A stretch of 64,000 nt of DNA from the NCBI GenBank assembly GCA_951812945.1, contig CATOTB010000001.1, forward strand, positions 329,976 to 393,975, given 5' to 3'. The DNA is from Candidatus Dadabacteria bacterium. GTDB lineage: Bacteria > Desulfobacterota_D > UBA1144 > Nemesobacterales > Nemesobacteraceae. Positions 16,895 to 25,230 of the stretch are shown here, one piece after another. Below the pieces are notes generated by a model that searched no databases, was not told the DNA's origin, and saw only the letters and a program-made list of their open reading frames with translations. The translations under genes were made by a program, and so were the position numbers. Every line of letters begins with the position of its first letter. Position 1 is the stretch's first letter.

Positions 16895-17317
16895 CTAGGA
16901 TGAGGACTGTTCAAGAGAATTTCCGCGTCTTTGCTCCTCCGGCCGCTTCCTTTCGCTCGGAAAATCAACGCCTCCCCACGCTTCCACCACGGCGTCGAAT
17001 CCCTCCCTCGAAAGCGGTCTCTCGGGAAGCATCTCCGCCGAGAGCCCTATTATCATCTCGGCGGTTTCTTCCGTGTCGAACCCGACTTCCTCCGCCTCCT
17101 GGCGGAGAAGGGAGTAGTGTTTTTCGGAGATGGCAACGGCCATTCCTTCATCCGGACCGTGCTCCCTGCCGTTTGAGATCTGATCCATCTCTATCAGCAT
17201 CTCGAGATACTCTCCCGGCGGAAGATGTCTCTTCTTTGCTTCCAGTTCGAGTTTCTCGTACTGGATCTTGTTGATAGTCATCGTAACGTTACGTTTTTTT
17301 TCGGTTTCATTTTTCAT
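16895..17317 (-). CDS. Tandem ribbon-helix-helix-like protein, TraY-like candidate
   Basis: 140 aa. Two halves look alike: VTMTINKIQYEKLELEAKKR at the N-terminus and MAVAISEKHYSLLRQEAEEV in the middle, each a beta strand followed by a helix pair as in ribbon-helix-helix DNA-binding proteins. F TraY, a relaxosome protein and tra-promoter activator, is also a tandem ribbon-helix-helix and is encoded just before traA, exactly as here. The C-terminal 40 residues are charged and probably disordered. GGAGGAGT precedes the ATG. I infer a TraY-like regulator or oriT-binding protein; no direct sequence match to TraY is claimed. Confidence 0.55.
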   Translation of the reverse strand: MKNETEKKRNVTMTINKIQYEKLELEAKKRHLPPGEYLEMLIEMDQISNGREHGPDEGMAVAISEKHYSLLRQEAEEVGFDTEETAEMIIGLSAEMLPERPLSREGFDAVVEAWGGVDFPSERKRPEEQRRGNSLEQSSS

Positions 17318-17373
17318 TTGTACTCCTCCATTTGGTAGATTTTTTTAAACGGACATATACCGCCCGGTTGAGT

Positions 17374-18774
17374 TTATTTATTTTTTCGCCCCCGCCCAAG
17401 ACACAGCTCTACGGAAGTGATTTGGCGAAGCTCTGCGTTCTTTCTTTTTTCAAGTTCCGAGAGTGGAACCTCGAACGCCTCCGCGAAGACGGGTATCCAG
17501 AATCCGCCTTTTCTTACCTTCTTTCCCTCGTATTCGTAGTTCCAGAAGGCGGCGTAGTACCCGTCTCCTACCCCTTCGCCGACCCAGTTGCGGGATTTAA
17601 GGGAGTTTGTGACCAGAAGCTTGGCCCGAAGCTCCCCGGGACGGGATGAATCGAAAAACCTCATGTCCGCTATCTCTTCCCGCTCCATGTGCTCACGCAC
17701 CCCGTCGAGAAGGTAGTGCGGGTCGACGTAGACGATCCCGTTTGTGGAGGAGATTGCACGGGCGAACGGCTTTTTCTCAAGCGCGACCGCGTTTATCGCG
17801 GGTTCCACGCGGTTGTTAAGTATTCGGGGGATGTCGCGAAGCAGCCACCCGGGCGGCTCGGCGTCCGTCCCGTCAGAGGGTGCAGTAACCGTGCGGGGGT
17901 TTTTGCGGCCGCCCGAGAATTCCTCCTCCCGCGCCGCCGTATCCGCCCTTTTGAGATTCTCGAGGATGCTGTCGGGTTCGTTTACGCTTCTGTGGTGGTT
18001 CCTTACGGCATCGACCACGGCGCGGAACTCAAGAGCGGCTTTCTCTCCTCCGCACTCCATTATCCACTTGTTAAGCATCCGGGCCGAGGCCGCCGCGTGG
18101 TTATCCTTTACGTAGCGTCCTTCCTCAGGGCGCAGGTGCTCCATCTTTCCGATATCATGGGCAAGGGCGGCAGTAAGATGTTTTCCATAAAGTACTTTCT
18201 CCGTGTAGACCACATCGTGCATTTCCCTCATGCGTCGCGCGACGCGAAGCGAGTGATCAAGCAGGGTGACGCGCGAGAAGCGCTTGGCCGTGGGTGAAAA
18301 GGCGCTTTTCCCGTCCCCCGAAACGACGCTTGAGCAGATTCCGTGTTCATCAAGAACGAGGAGAACCTTTTCTATTACCGGAAGTTCCCGGCGACGTTCA
18401 AAAAGGCGGCGGTGAGGCTCTATTTCCTCTTCCCAGAAAACCCGGGTCTGGAGATGTCTGAATGCGGGTGTGGCCACGGGCTCTGAGTCTGAAAGGACCG
18501 GGACCTCGGGATTGCTTCTGAGCCACAGGCTTTCCGCAAGTGACCCTATGGTAGCGGGCTCCGCGCCGTTTTGCCCTTGCGCGGATCGCCTTACCGCGGC
18601 CGTTTTAAACTCTATTACCGCGGATCCGGCCTGTTTTTCTCTTCTGCCCCTGAGCGCAAGGGCGCAAAGGGTCGCGCCAAGCGAGAAGCAGAGAAGCGAA
18701 AAAACGGTGGCTGTCTCCCAGCTGATTGCCACTTGCGGCAGGTATTTCATCTTTGTTTTTTCTCTCCCTCTCAT
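17374..18774 (-). CDS. HD-domain protein, probable membrane-anchored MobH-type relaxase
   Basis: 466 aa. I chose the ATG at 18774 because it overlaps the traD stop (TGATG); an internal ATG at 18750 is an alternative. One membrane helix lies near the N-terminus (ATVFSLLCFSLGATLCALAL). Then comes an HD domain: LLDHSLRVA (about 171-179), ALAHDIGKMEH (about 203-213), DNHAAASARM, VRNHHRS (about 257-263) and LKRADTAAREEE. This His/Asp set is that of the TraI_2 domain of MobH relaxases, which nick oriT in SXT/R391-type elements. A C-terminal domain (IVYVDPHYLLDGVREHM) could match the TraI_2 C-terminal region. MobH paired with an F-type channel is known. It lacks the usual helicase part. A non-relaxase HD phosphohydrolase is the alternative. 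Confidence 0.6.
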   Translation of the reverse strand: MRGREKTKMKYLPQVAISWETATVFSLLCFSLGATLCALALRGRREKQAGSAVIEFKTAAVRRSAQGQNGAEPATIGSLAESLWLRSNPEVPVLSDSEPVATPAFRHLQTRVFWEEEIEPHRRLFERRRELPVIEKVLLVLDEHGICSSVVSGDGKSAFSPTAKRFSRVTLLDHSLRVARRMREMHDVVYTEKVLYGKHLTAALAHDIGKMEHLRPEEGRYVKDNHAAASARMLNKWIMECGGEKAALEFRAVVDAVRNHHRSVNEPDSILENLKRADTAAREEEFSGGRKNPRTVTAPSDGTDAEPPGWLLRDIPRILNNRVEPAINAVALEKKPFARAISSTNGIVYVDPHYLLDGVREHMEREEIADMRFFDSSRPGELRAKLLVTNSLKSRNWVGEGVGDGYYAAFWNYEYEGKKVRKGGFWIPVFAEAFEVPLSELEKRKNAELRQITSVELCLGRGRKNK

Positions 18775-20123
18775 CAGTTTTTTATCTCCGGGAACCGTAT
18801 TTCCTCGCACGGCCGCACATCGAGAGTCCTCCCCCTGTATATGCCGTCGAAGGTAAACGCGTAGAACTCCCTGCGGGCAAGCCTCATGAAGTTCTCGGGC
18901 GGAACCCTGTTCTCTTCTATCTCCCTTACGCTGAGGCCTCCCCCGAGGCTCATTATGGGGGAGAATCTTTTTCTCATCCCCGCCATGCGGGAGGCGTAGG
19001 CTGCGGTGTTGGGGTCGTTAACGCGGAAAACTATCTTGGTGTTCGTGTTGTCGAGTATCTTGGCGGCGTAGGGGGGACCGAGCTCGGCCACAAGATCCTG
19101 CTTGCTCTGGGTGAGCATGTGAAGCCACACGCCAGCTCCGCCCGCCTTGTTGAAAAGGTCGTCTATTCCGAAGTAAAGCACGTTAGATGCCTCGTCGGCG
19201 TATACAGCGAGGGGAGGCTCGATCTTTCGGTGGGAGCCGAGCGTCCTGCCTACGAAGCTTTGAACCATGGAGAGCAGCACCCGCGCCATTATATGGGCCG
19301 TTTTCCTGGTGAGAAGCGAGCCTGTCTGCACCACCAGTATCACCCCTTCTCCGGCCTCAAGACGTTCTATGAATCTGTTTGCGGGATCCTTTCCGATGAT
19401 TTCTCCCACCGAGCCCGAGCTAAGCGACGTTATCACGGTGCGAAGGCTCGAGGAAACCTTGGAGAAGTAGTCCTGGGGAGACGAGAGAATCTGGTCGAGG
19501 TTCATGAGGGTTTCCTCGGCTTCGGGGCCCTCTATCTCCGCTATCTGGGTGCGGAGGCTTTCAAGCTCCCTGTATCCTATGTTCTCCTTTATCCTTCGAA
19601 ACGTGAACACGGGTCGCTCTCCAAGCGACTTCGATATGAGGATGAGGCTCTGCACCACCACGAGCGTCACCTCGTAGGCTATGTTGAAGTAGAACTCCTC
19701 GCGCACCCGCACGCCCGAGACGACGTGGTTAACCACCTCTTCCGGCATGAAGTAGTGAGACAGGGGATCTATCCTGACCGAGTAGCGGGGAAAAACGGGG
19801 GAGAAGAAAAGAAGGTCGTCCTCCCGCCCCGTTTCCCTGGCCACAGTCACTATCTTAGAGAAAATCCCGTTATCCCCCTTGGGGTCTATCCAGAGGATGC
19901 TTCGCCCCGCCCTTATGTCGTGCTCTATCATCGCCTCTGCCAGGCGGGTCTTTCCGCTTCGCGTGGCGCCCATGGTGAATATGTGCCCCTCGCGGTCCGA
20001 GTCTGGAACGATTATGGGGGCGGGTTTTGCCTCGGCGTCACGGTCAAGCGCCGTGCCTTCTCCTATGGCGGCTCCCGCGGGCGGGAGAGTCTCCCGAAGT
20101 TTCCTTGCGCCGAGTCCGATCAA
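18774..20123 (-). CDS. traD: TraD/VirD4-like coupling ATPase, short form
   Basis: 449 aa. Walker A GATRSGKT at 52-59, Walker B LAVYADEASNVL near residue 290, MLTQSKQDL (sensor) and KILDNTNTKIVFRVND, all typical of TraD/TraG coupling proteins. The best start is TTG at 20123; the frame is open ten or more codons further, but with no ATG or GTG. The usual two N-terminal membrane helices are absent, so the protein starts almost at the ATPase core. The relaxase-like partner encoded next does carry a helix. A 13-codon leader frame (20159-20118) ends across the TTG start. A truncated or split coupling protein is possible, but the ATPase motifs are intact. Confidence 0.8.
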   Translation of the reverse strand: MIGLGARKLRETLPPAGAAIGEGTALDRDAEAKPAPIIVPDSDREGHIFTMGATRSGKTRLAEAMIEHDIRAGRSILWIDPKGDNGIFSKIVTVARETGREDDLLFFSPVFPRYSVRIDPLSHYFMPEEVVNHVVSGVRVREEFYFNIAYEVTLVVVQSLILISKSLGERPVFTFRRIKENIGYRELESLRTQIAEIEGPEAEETLMNLDQILSSPQDYFSKVSSSLRTVITSLSSGSVGEIIGKDPANRFIERLEAGEGVILVVQTGSLLTRKTAHIMARVLLSMVQSFVGRTLGSHRKIEPPLAVYADEASNVLYFGIDDLFNKAGGAGVWLHMLTQSKQDLVAELGPPYAAKILDNTNTKIVFRVNDPNTAAYASRMAGMRKRFSPIMSLGGGLSVREIEENRVPPENFMRLARREFYAFTFDGIYRGRTLDVRPCEEIRFPEIKN

Positions 20124-20326
20124 GGGGTTTTTCTCCCGGGTTTTTTGCTGACTTTCTTCATTGATGTCTTTTTATTTTTTCGTCCATTTTTGGACATTTG
20201 AAATACAATGTATTACATTTAGGACCGAATGTCCATTACTTTTTTCAAAAATTTTTTCGCCACAGTGGGCTTGAGCGGCCAAAAACACACAGGTTCCCTT
20301 CGCCTTATATATAGAGGAGAAGACCT
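20124..20326. promoter_or_regulatory. Divergent control region of traD with palindromes
   Basis: This gap between traD (minus) and a plus-strand membrane-protein gene holds three palindromes: GTCCA-N4-TGGAC at 20182-20195, AATACA-N-TGTATT at 20202-20214, and GGAC-N5-GTCC at 20222-20234. The GTCC/GGAC half-sites recur, as expected for repressor operators. It is a likely control region for the transfer operon; an oriT is also possible here. On the minus strand, two tiny leader frames precede traD. Confidence 0.4.
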
Positions 20327-20995
20327 GTGAGCGGAGGGAGGGGAGGTTTTGTTCCCATATCGTCTTCGCCCCACGCGTCCCCGCGCAACCTGATAGATGC
20401 GATATCGGAAATACAGCAGTACCATATAATAGAGCGCACCGGGCAGGACATACCTTCTGACTTTCTCACGATGAGGGGGATGCTCACTTTTTTCTTGGTG
20501 GGGTTTCGAAGCGGTTTCTGGGAGGGGGCATTTCTGGGACTGTTCCTTCCGCTTGCCTGGGGAGTGTGGGAGGAGGTCATCCCGGCTTTTGGGGGAGGAG
20601 CCGATCTTTCCGGGAAGTGCCTGGTCTTTCTTTTCGGTTTCGGGATAAGCCTCATGATGACGGTCATTCTCGGAGGGATCCTTGCCAGGTACTACGGGGG
20701 AAATCTCACGAGAAAGGCCGTTAATTCGCTTGTCTGGGGGAGGACGCTCAGTCTTGTGGCAAAAGGGGTTCTTATATTCCTGGCGTTTAACCTGCTCGTG
20801 TTTCTATTGAGTTCGAAAAACGTTTTTTATCTCTCGGAAGCGATCGGGGGTTTCCTCGGGGATCCGGCTTCGCTTTACTACGGGATAATGGGGATGAAAG
20901 AACCTCTTCGGAAAAGCGCCGCAACGCAGCTTGCCCTCTCTCCTGTGCTTAGTCTTATACCCTTTATTACCCTTCGCTTATTCGGGCGGGGGTGA
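20327..20995 (+). CDS. Polytopic membrane protein, unknown
   Basis: 222 aa. GTG start with GAGGAGA eight bases upstream. A 45-residue cytoplasmic N-terminus (ISEIQQYHIIERTGQDIPSD) is followed by about four to five membrane helices (GAFLGLFLPLAWGVWEEVI, CLVFLFGFGISLMMTVILGG, LVAKGVLIFLAFNLLVFLL, LSPVLSLIPFITLRLF). I do not recognise the family. In SXT-type elements a small multi-pass protein (DUF4400) is encoded near traD, but this one is on the opposite strand, so the link is only positional. Confidence 0.65.
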   Translation: MSGGRGGFVPISSSPHASPRNLIDAISEIQQYHIIERTGQDIPSDFLTMRGMLTFFLVGFRSGFWEGAFLGLFLPLAWGVWEEVIPAFGGGADLSGKCLVFLFGFGISLMMTVILGGILARYYGGNLTRKAVNSLVWGRTLSLVAKGVLIFLAFNLLVFLLSSKNVFYLSEAIGGFLGDPASLYYGIMGMKEPLRKSAATQLALSPVLSLIPFITLRLFGRG

Positions 20996-21157
20996 TAGTG
21001 AGACGGGATTTTGTCCGGGATTTTGCCGGTCGAGATTTTAGATGATGTAATTACGGATGCTTTCTCGTTGTTTCTGCTCTTGACAGGGGATAACTCGGCA
21101 ACGCTTCGGAAAGCCCTTGCTGTTGTTCGGTATTCGGCTGTTTCAGTCAAAAAAACC

Positions 21158-21186
21158 TTGACATATCCGCCCTTGTGCTTTATTGT
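21158..21186 (+). promoter_or_regulatory. Sigma70-type promoter for the porin gene
   Basis: TTGACA (21158-21163), a 17-base spacer, then TATTGT (21181-21186). It implies a 5' leader of about 165 bases before the ATG at 21360. The rest of the 364-base gap from 20996 shows no convincing gene. Confidence 0.6.
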
Positions 21187-21359
21187 TAAGGACGTATTAA
21201 GGAAGTGGAAGGATTTCCGTTAAGGAAAAAAACGCTTGAATTAGGCTTGCTTTTGTAGTAAGCTTGTAGAGAGTTTGATCATATTCTGCGTCCGTTCTAA
21301 GGGGGAGCAGGAATGATCGTTAATTTTGGAAACATAAATTTTACAGGAGGTAAGGAGAG

Positions 21360-22895
21360 ATGATTCAAGCCAGATGGCTTATAATATTTTTTGCCGTTCT
21401 CGGTATGTCGATCCCGTCATTCGCCATAGACTGGTCGCTTGGCGGATTCCCGAGTTACATGAGAACGAGAACTCGTGTCATTGACAATGCTACTGTCAGC
21501 GGTGATAGGATTAATGTTACTGACACGACACTCAGGATTACCCCACAGTTGGGCTTAAGCGACGCGGTTACCGTAAGGGCTCAGGTTGATGTTGCGAGCA
21601 ACATGGTATGGGGTGGCGTTACTAGCGGTTTCTTTGGTGACAATGACAGCGTGGTGCTTTCAGATTTAAGGCCAGCGGATCGTTTCAGAGGTGCGCTTCT
21701 GACAGGAGGCAAGACCTTTGATGATGATTTCGGATATTTTAACGTTCGCATGCTTCACGCGGACATAGTTCTTCCGAACAACCTTGGTTTCGTAAGAATA
21801 GGACGCCAGCCTTTTGACTGGGGCCTCGGAATCCTTGCAAACGGCGGACACGACCCGCATTCGGATCTCGGTTTCGTAGTTGACAGGGCTCTTTGGTTAA
21901 AGTCCTTCCCGGCGGGTGCCGGAACCTTCACTCTGGTTCTCGTGTCCGACGTATTCACTCAGGGAACCAGTTTGTTCGCCAGTTCCGAAGGCACAGGCTA
22001 TGACATACTTGCCGCAGCCGGTATATACAACCAGCAGATGGGAGATGTAAACGTGACCGTGGGAGCGTATGGATTCCCGTATCTGCATCAGAACGACATA
22101 TTTAGTCCCGCTCTAGGTTACTCTTGGGATGTTGATCGCACTTCCTTATATGCTGGTCTTCTCGTTCTTAAAGGTTCGAACTGGAGCTTCACGTACGAAG
22201 TCCAGATGTTCGGAGGAGGAGAAATAGAATTGGGTGATGTAAGTGCGCTATTAAACCAAGACCCAGGAACAACCGATCTTACAGGCTCAGCATGGGATTT
22301 TGAGTACGCTTTTGACATGGCGGCCCGCCTTGAGGTCTATCCTTCAACGATGGCTCAGGTAAGCACCATAGGAGTTGAAGCCGGTTGGGCGCAGGGTGAC
22401 GATGGTGCTACTCCAGATATTGAAGGTAATGCTCTTCCGTTCAGCCCTGCCTATAACGTAGACAACCTTCTCTTCAAGCATGTCATTCCGACTATTTACC
22501 AGATAGAGGCGAGCGTTATAAACGCTATCTACGCTAGGGCGTACGCAAACGTGAATCTTGCAGAGAACTTGTCTTTAACTCCTCAGGTTCTGTTTGCTTG
22601 GAACGACGAGACTAACGCGGTTTCGGCTTTTGACAGCGGGCTTTTCGGTACCGGTATCGGGAATCCTGTGGGAGGACCGATTTTCGAAGCTGACAAGTAT
22701 CTCGGAACCGAGATCGAGGGAACGCTTAGCTGGATGCTTCATCCGGGCGTAAACCTTGACTTCATCGGAAGCTTGGTACTCGCTGGGGACGGTCTTACAG
22801 ACCTGCTTGAGCATCAAGGTGCCACCAATCCCGATGACACGATCTGGGCGTTTCAGAGTAGGCTGATGGTTTACATCGATCAGTTCATGAAATAA
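21360..22895 (+). CDS. Outer-membrane porin-like beta-barrel protein
   Basis: 511 aa with a signal peptide (WLIIFFAVLGMSIPSFA). The mature protein alternates polar and aromatic residues in many short strands, has repeated strand starts such as GFVRIGRQPFDWGLGILAN, and ends in an aromatic-rich strand (IWAFQSRLMVYIDQF), as in large Gram-negative barrels. AGGAGG lies ten bases before the ATG, a strong promoter upstream and a terminator downstream, so it is a single, highly expressed gene. Substrate is unknown. Not obviously linked to the conjugation genes. Confidence 0.75.
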   Translation: MIQARWLIIFFAVLGMSIPSFAIDWSLGGFPSYMRTRTRVIDNATVSGDRINVTDTTLRITPQLGLSDAVTVRAQVDVASNMVWGGVTSGFFGDNDSVVLSDLRPADRFRGALLTGGKTFDDDFGYFNVRMLHADIVLPNNLGFVRIGRQPFDWGLGILANGGHDPHSDLGFVVDRALWLKSFPAGAGTFTLVLVSDVFTQGTSLFASSEGTGYDILAAAGIYNQQMGDVNVTVGAYGFPYLHQNDIFSPALGYSWDVDRTSLYAGLLVLKGSNWSFTYEVQMFGGGEIELGDVSALLNQDPGTTDLTGSAWDFEYAFDMAARLEVYPSTMAQVSTIGVEAGWAQGDDGATPDIEGNALPFSPAYNVDNLLFKHVIPTIYQIEASVINAIYARAYANVNLAENLSLTPQVLFAWNDETNAVSAFDSGLFGTGIGNPVGGPIFEADKYLGTEIEGTLSWMLHPGVNLDFIGSLVLAGDGLTDLLEHQGATNPDDTIWAFQSRLMVYIDQFMK

Positions 22896-22927
22896 AAACA
22901 AATCAAAGCTCACAAAGCTTGAATGAA

Positions 22928-22962
22928 GCGGGCTCCCTAACAAAGGTTGCCCGCTTTTTTTT
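22928..22962 (+). terminator. Rho-independent terminator after the porin gene
   Basis: GCGGGC (22928-22933) pairs with GCCCGC (22949-22954) across a 15-base loop and is followed by eight T residues. Confidence 0.9.
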
Positions 22963-23129
22963 GCCTTTTTGAAACCGAGAAAGAGGATTTTCCTTGGCTT
23001 GGAGTTGGGGTTTTTCATCGTTATTCCCCATAAACTCAAGAGAAAGAAAAAGCGATGAGCGTTTCAGTTTTTGTGTAAGAAACGAACAAGTCGAAATTTC
23101 TGATCTTAGTTCAAAAAGGAGACATTTAC

Positions 23130-23534
23130 ATGTATGCAATTCCTTCAGAAGCTGTAACAGCATTCGCAGCGCTCTTGGGTGCAGGCATTGGCGCTTTTCT
23201 GACACATAAATACAATCGGAAACGAGATCATCTGGAACTGAAGCGCGATGTGTTAAGAAGGGTAGCGGGTTATCGTTGGCATTTAACATCTGGTCACCAA
23301 AAGTCCGATAGTCCGATTTTCACTGCGTTAAATGAGATGTCCGTTGTCTTCGCAGGCGATAAAAACGTCGAGTGTGAAATCAAAAGATTTCACGAAACCT
23401 TACACCTACGGAGTTTCCGACCCGAGGACTTGCGTCCCCTATTGGAAGCTATGGCAAAATCAGCTGAGGTTCCACTCAAGGGTTGGAGCGACGACTTATT
23501 GAAAAGTCCATTTACCCCTCCCCCTAGTTCTTAG
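23130..23534 (+). CDS. Small membrane-anchored protein, unknown
   Basis: 134 aa with AAAAAGGAGA in front of the ATG. One N-terminal membrane helix (AVTAFAALLGAGIGAFL) is followed by a basic patch (HKYNRKRDHLELKRDVLRR) and a soluble helical part ending PFTPPPSS. The layout recalls short anchored proteins of the DUF6680 type, but I cannot confirm it. It converges with the YaaA-like gene, 18 bases away. Role unknown. Confidence 0.6.
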   Translation: MYAIPSEAVTAFAALLGAGIGAFLTHKYNRKRDHLELKRDVLRRVAGYRWHLTSGHQKSDSPIFTALNEMSVVFAGDKNVECEIKRFHETLHLRSFRPEDLRPLLEAMAKSAEVPLKGWSDDLLKSPFTPPPSS

Positions 23535-23552
23535 AACAGTTGTCGCTATTAC

Positions 23553-24065
23553 TCAGAGACAGTTAATCAGTTTCTCTTTTAACAGGGGCCCCACGGCGGC
23601 CTGGGCCGCTTTCAGATAGTACGTGCTGCTTCCTAAAAAGAGGGGAACCTCCTTAATGCCGTTTGAAAGAGCATAGTTCCAAAGAAAACCCGGAAGGCAC
23701 TTCTTCCATGTTCCGTAAGCAGGCTTATCGCTCATCTGCAGGTTGTAGTCCTGAATGCGGCTTAGGGGGTGCAGCGGTCCGTAGAGTGCCGAGAGGATGA
23801 GAATCTGGTCATCCTGATTGCTCCGTGATGAAAGAGCGGGGACGTTTGAGTACAGCGTACCTTTATATCTTTGTACGGCTGGAAGGTAAAGTCCGGATGC
23901 GCTCTGTCCGCCAAAGTCCGGTCCCGGTTCCAGTATCCCGTTCTTTTCGTATTTTCCGGACAGGTATCTTTCGTCCTGGCGAATGCCCGAGAGTACCTTC
24001 CTCCTGGTTTCCAGAATGCCGGAGTAAGTAGCCTCCGAAACTAAACGGCTTAGAGGATCGGGCAC
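23553..24065 (-). CDS. YaaA-like (DUF328) protein
   Basis: 170 aa. The core segment ILILSALYGPLHPLSRIQDYNLQM strongly resembles the 'LSglYGllrPlD-I-pYRLeM' signature of the YaaA peroxide-stress family, preceded by RYKGTLYSNV ('a-YxGxvY'). YaaA binds DNA and helps limit intracellular iron during oxidative stress in E. coli; the family also includes defence-associated relatives. At 170 aa it is shorter than YaaA (about 258 aa) and lacks part of the N-terminal region, so it may be a divergent subfamily or a truncated copy. Confidence 0.6.
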   Translation of the reverse strand: MPDPLSRLVSEATYSGILETRRKVLSGIRQDERYLSGKYEKNGILEPGPDFGGQSASGLYLPAVQRYKGTLYSNVPALSSRSNQDDQILILSALYGPLHPLSRIQDYNLQMSDKPAYGTWKKCLPGFLWNYALSNGIKEVPLFLGSSTYYLKAAQAAVGPLLKEKLINCL

Positions 24066-24412
24066 GGCGGAGCGGGAATGACCGTTATGTTTTTTGGAAG
24101 CGCAGCATGGTATCAGAAAGAGTTTTTTTCAGGCATCGGTTTTTTGCTGGCTCTTTGCGGTTTGGGTAAACAGAAGGTGCGTACCGCCTTTTAAGGCGAG
24201 AAGCTTGTTTTTTAACCACGCCTATAGTTCAGCCTGAAAAAGTAACATATCAGGCTTAGCCGGTAAAGAAGTCTCTCGGTTTCCCGAAGGTGAGCAGTTA
24301 TTCTGTATTTCCTGCCGGAATTGTTTAAGATGATTATTTTTCTTCATAAACAATATGCTTAGGAGTGATTTAATCAAGAAGGGCTGATAAAGATGTTGGA
24401 CGGGAGTTTAAG
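24066..24412. other. Intergenic region, no gene seen
   Basis: 347 bases between two divergent genes. No RNA gene, strong inverted repeat or clear promoter was recognised; it must carry start signals for both neighbours. Confidence 0.5.
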
Positions 24413-25180
24413 ATGAACGACCCTCACGTGGTGGCGCTGATTTACGGCATTGAGCATGGTGCTTCTGTGGACTACGAAGAAGCGGAGCCTTTTGTCCGGG
24501 AAGAATCGGCGTTTCGCCTTGAGGTTAAAGACAAGAAGGCTCGATTCGAGTTAAAGGATCACTACGCCGAGGAATCAGCCGCACGCGAATCAATCAAAGA
24601 ATATATCCGCGTATGGGAATTTGACGCCTGCCTGAATAACGGCCCTGATTCATTTAAGTTGAGATTCGACGAATCGGAGATTGAAGACCGAAATCCAACG
24701 CCAGGCAAGGTAAGTATCCGCGCGAGCTTTAGAGCTGGAGTTCCAACTTTTTCTGTCTCAGTCACTTGCAGAGTCCGCAAATATCCTTCACCGCCGTCAG
24801 GCCTTGCCATTAATCCCGATGTTCAGACAATGTATGATCGGTATATGAATTATCTTCAAGGCCGTGAGCCGTTATCAGGCCTGGTTTTTTTCTGCCTTAC
24901 CGTTCTTGAGAATTTGGCGGGAGGGCGAAAAGCAGCTGCCCGAAAGTACCAGATTGCAAAGGGAGTGCTTAGAGAAATCGGTTATCTGTGTTCAGAGAAA
25001 GGAGGACCTGAAGCGAGAAAGGCGGAGGGAGTTACCAAAGAATTGACACAAGAAGAACGCCGTTTTCTGGATCAGGCAATCAAGAAGATTATCCGCCGGG
25101 TGGCGGAAAGAACTTGCAGCCCGACGGCGGAACTCGACAAAATTTCATTATCCGATTTGAAAAACATAAAGCCGGGCTGA
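24413..25180 (+). CDS. Hypothetical protein upstream of putative nuclease
   Basis: 255 aa, soluble and charged, family not recognised. Residues 1-130 look beta-rich (HVVALIYGIEHGASVDYEEA, KVSIRASFRAGVPTFSVSVT); residues 135-255 look helical (MYDRYMNYLQGREPLSGLVFF, RFLDQAIKKIIRRVAER). It ends 50 bases before the 777-aa gene and on the same strand, so the two probably form an operon. It may be the sensor or cofactor of a two-gene system. Confidence 0.65.
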   Translation: MNDPHVVALIYGIEHGASVDYEEAEPFVREESAFRLEVKDKKARFELKDHYAEESAARESIKEYIRVWEFDACLNNGPDSFKLRFDESEIEDRNPTPGKVSIRASFRAGVPTFSVSVTCRVRKYPSPPSGLAINPDVQTMYDRYMNYLQGREPLSGLVFFCLTVLENLAGGRKAAARKYQIAKGVLREIGYLCSEKGGPEARKAEGVTKELTQEERRFLDQAIKKIIRRVAERTCSPTAELDKISLSDLKNIKPG

Positions 25181-25230
25181 CGCGGCGTTCCCGTATGTTG
25201 TCTTGATCAGCGCAAGGTAGAGAAAAAGCA

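Noticed and set aside
18726..20201. 491-codon plus-strand open frame
   Set aside because: It is antisense to traD, which has intact ATPase motifs; the plus frame has no recognisable domains and is a GC-rich shadow.
2915..20214. Shared aatgtaataca word at traU and traD starts
   Set aside because: Only 11 AT-rich bases and opposite orientation relative to the genes; likely chance.
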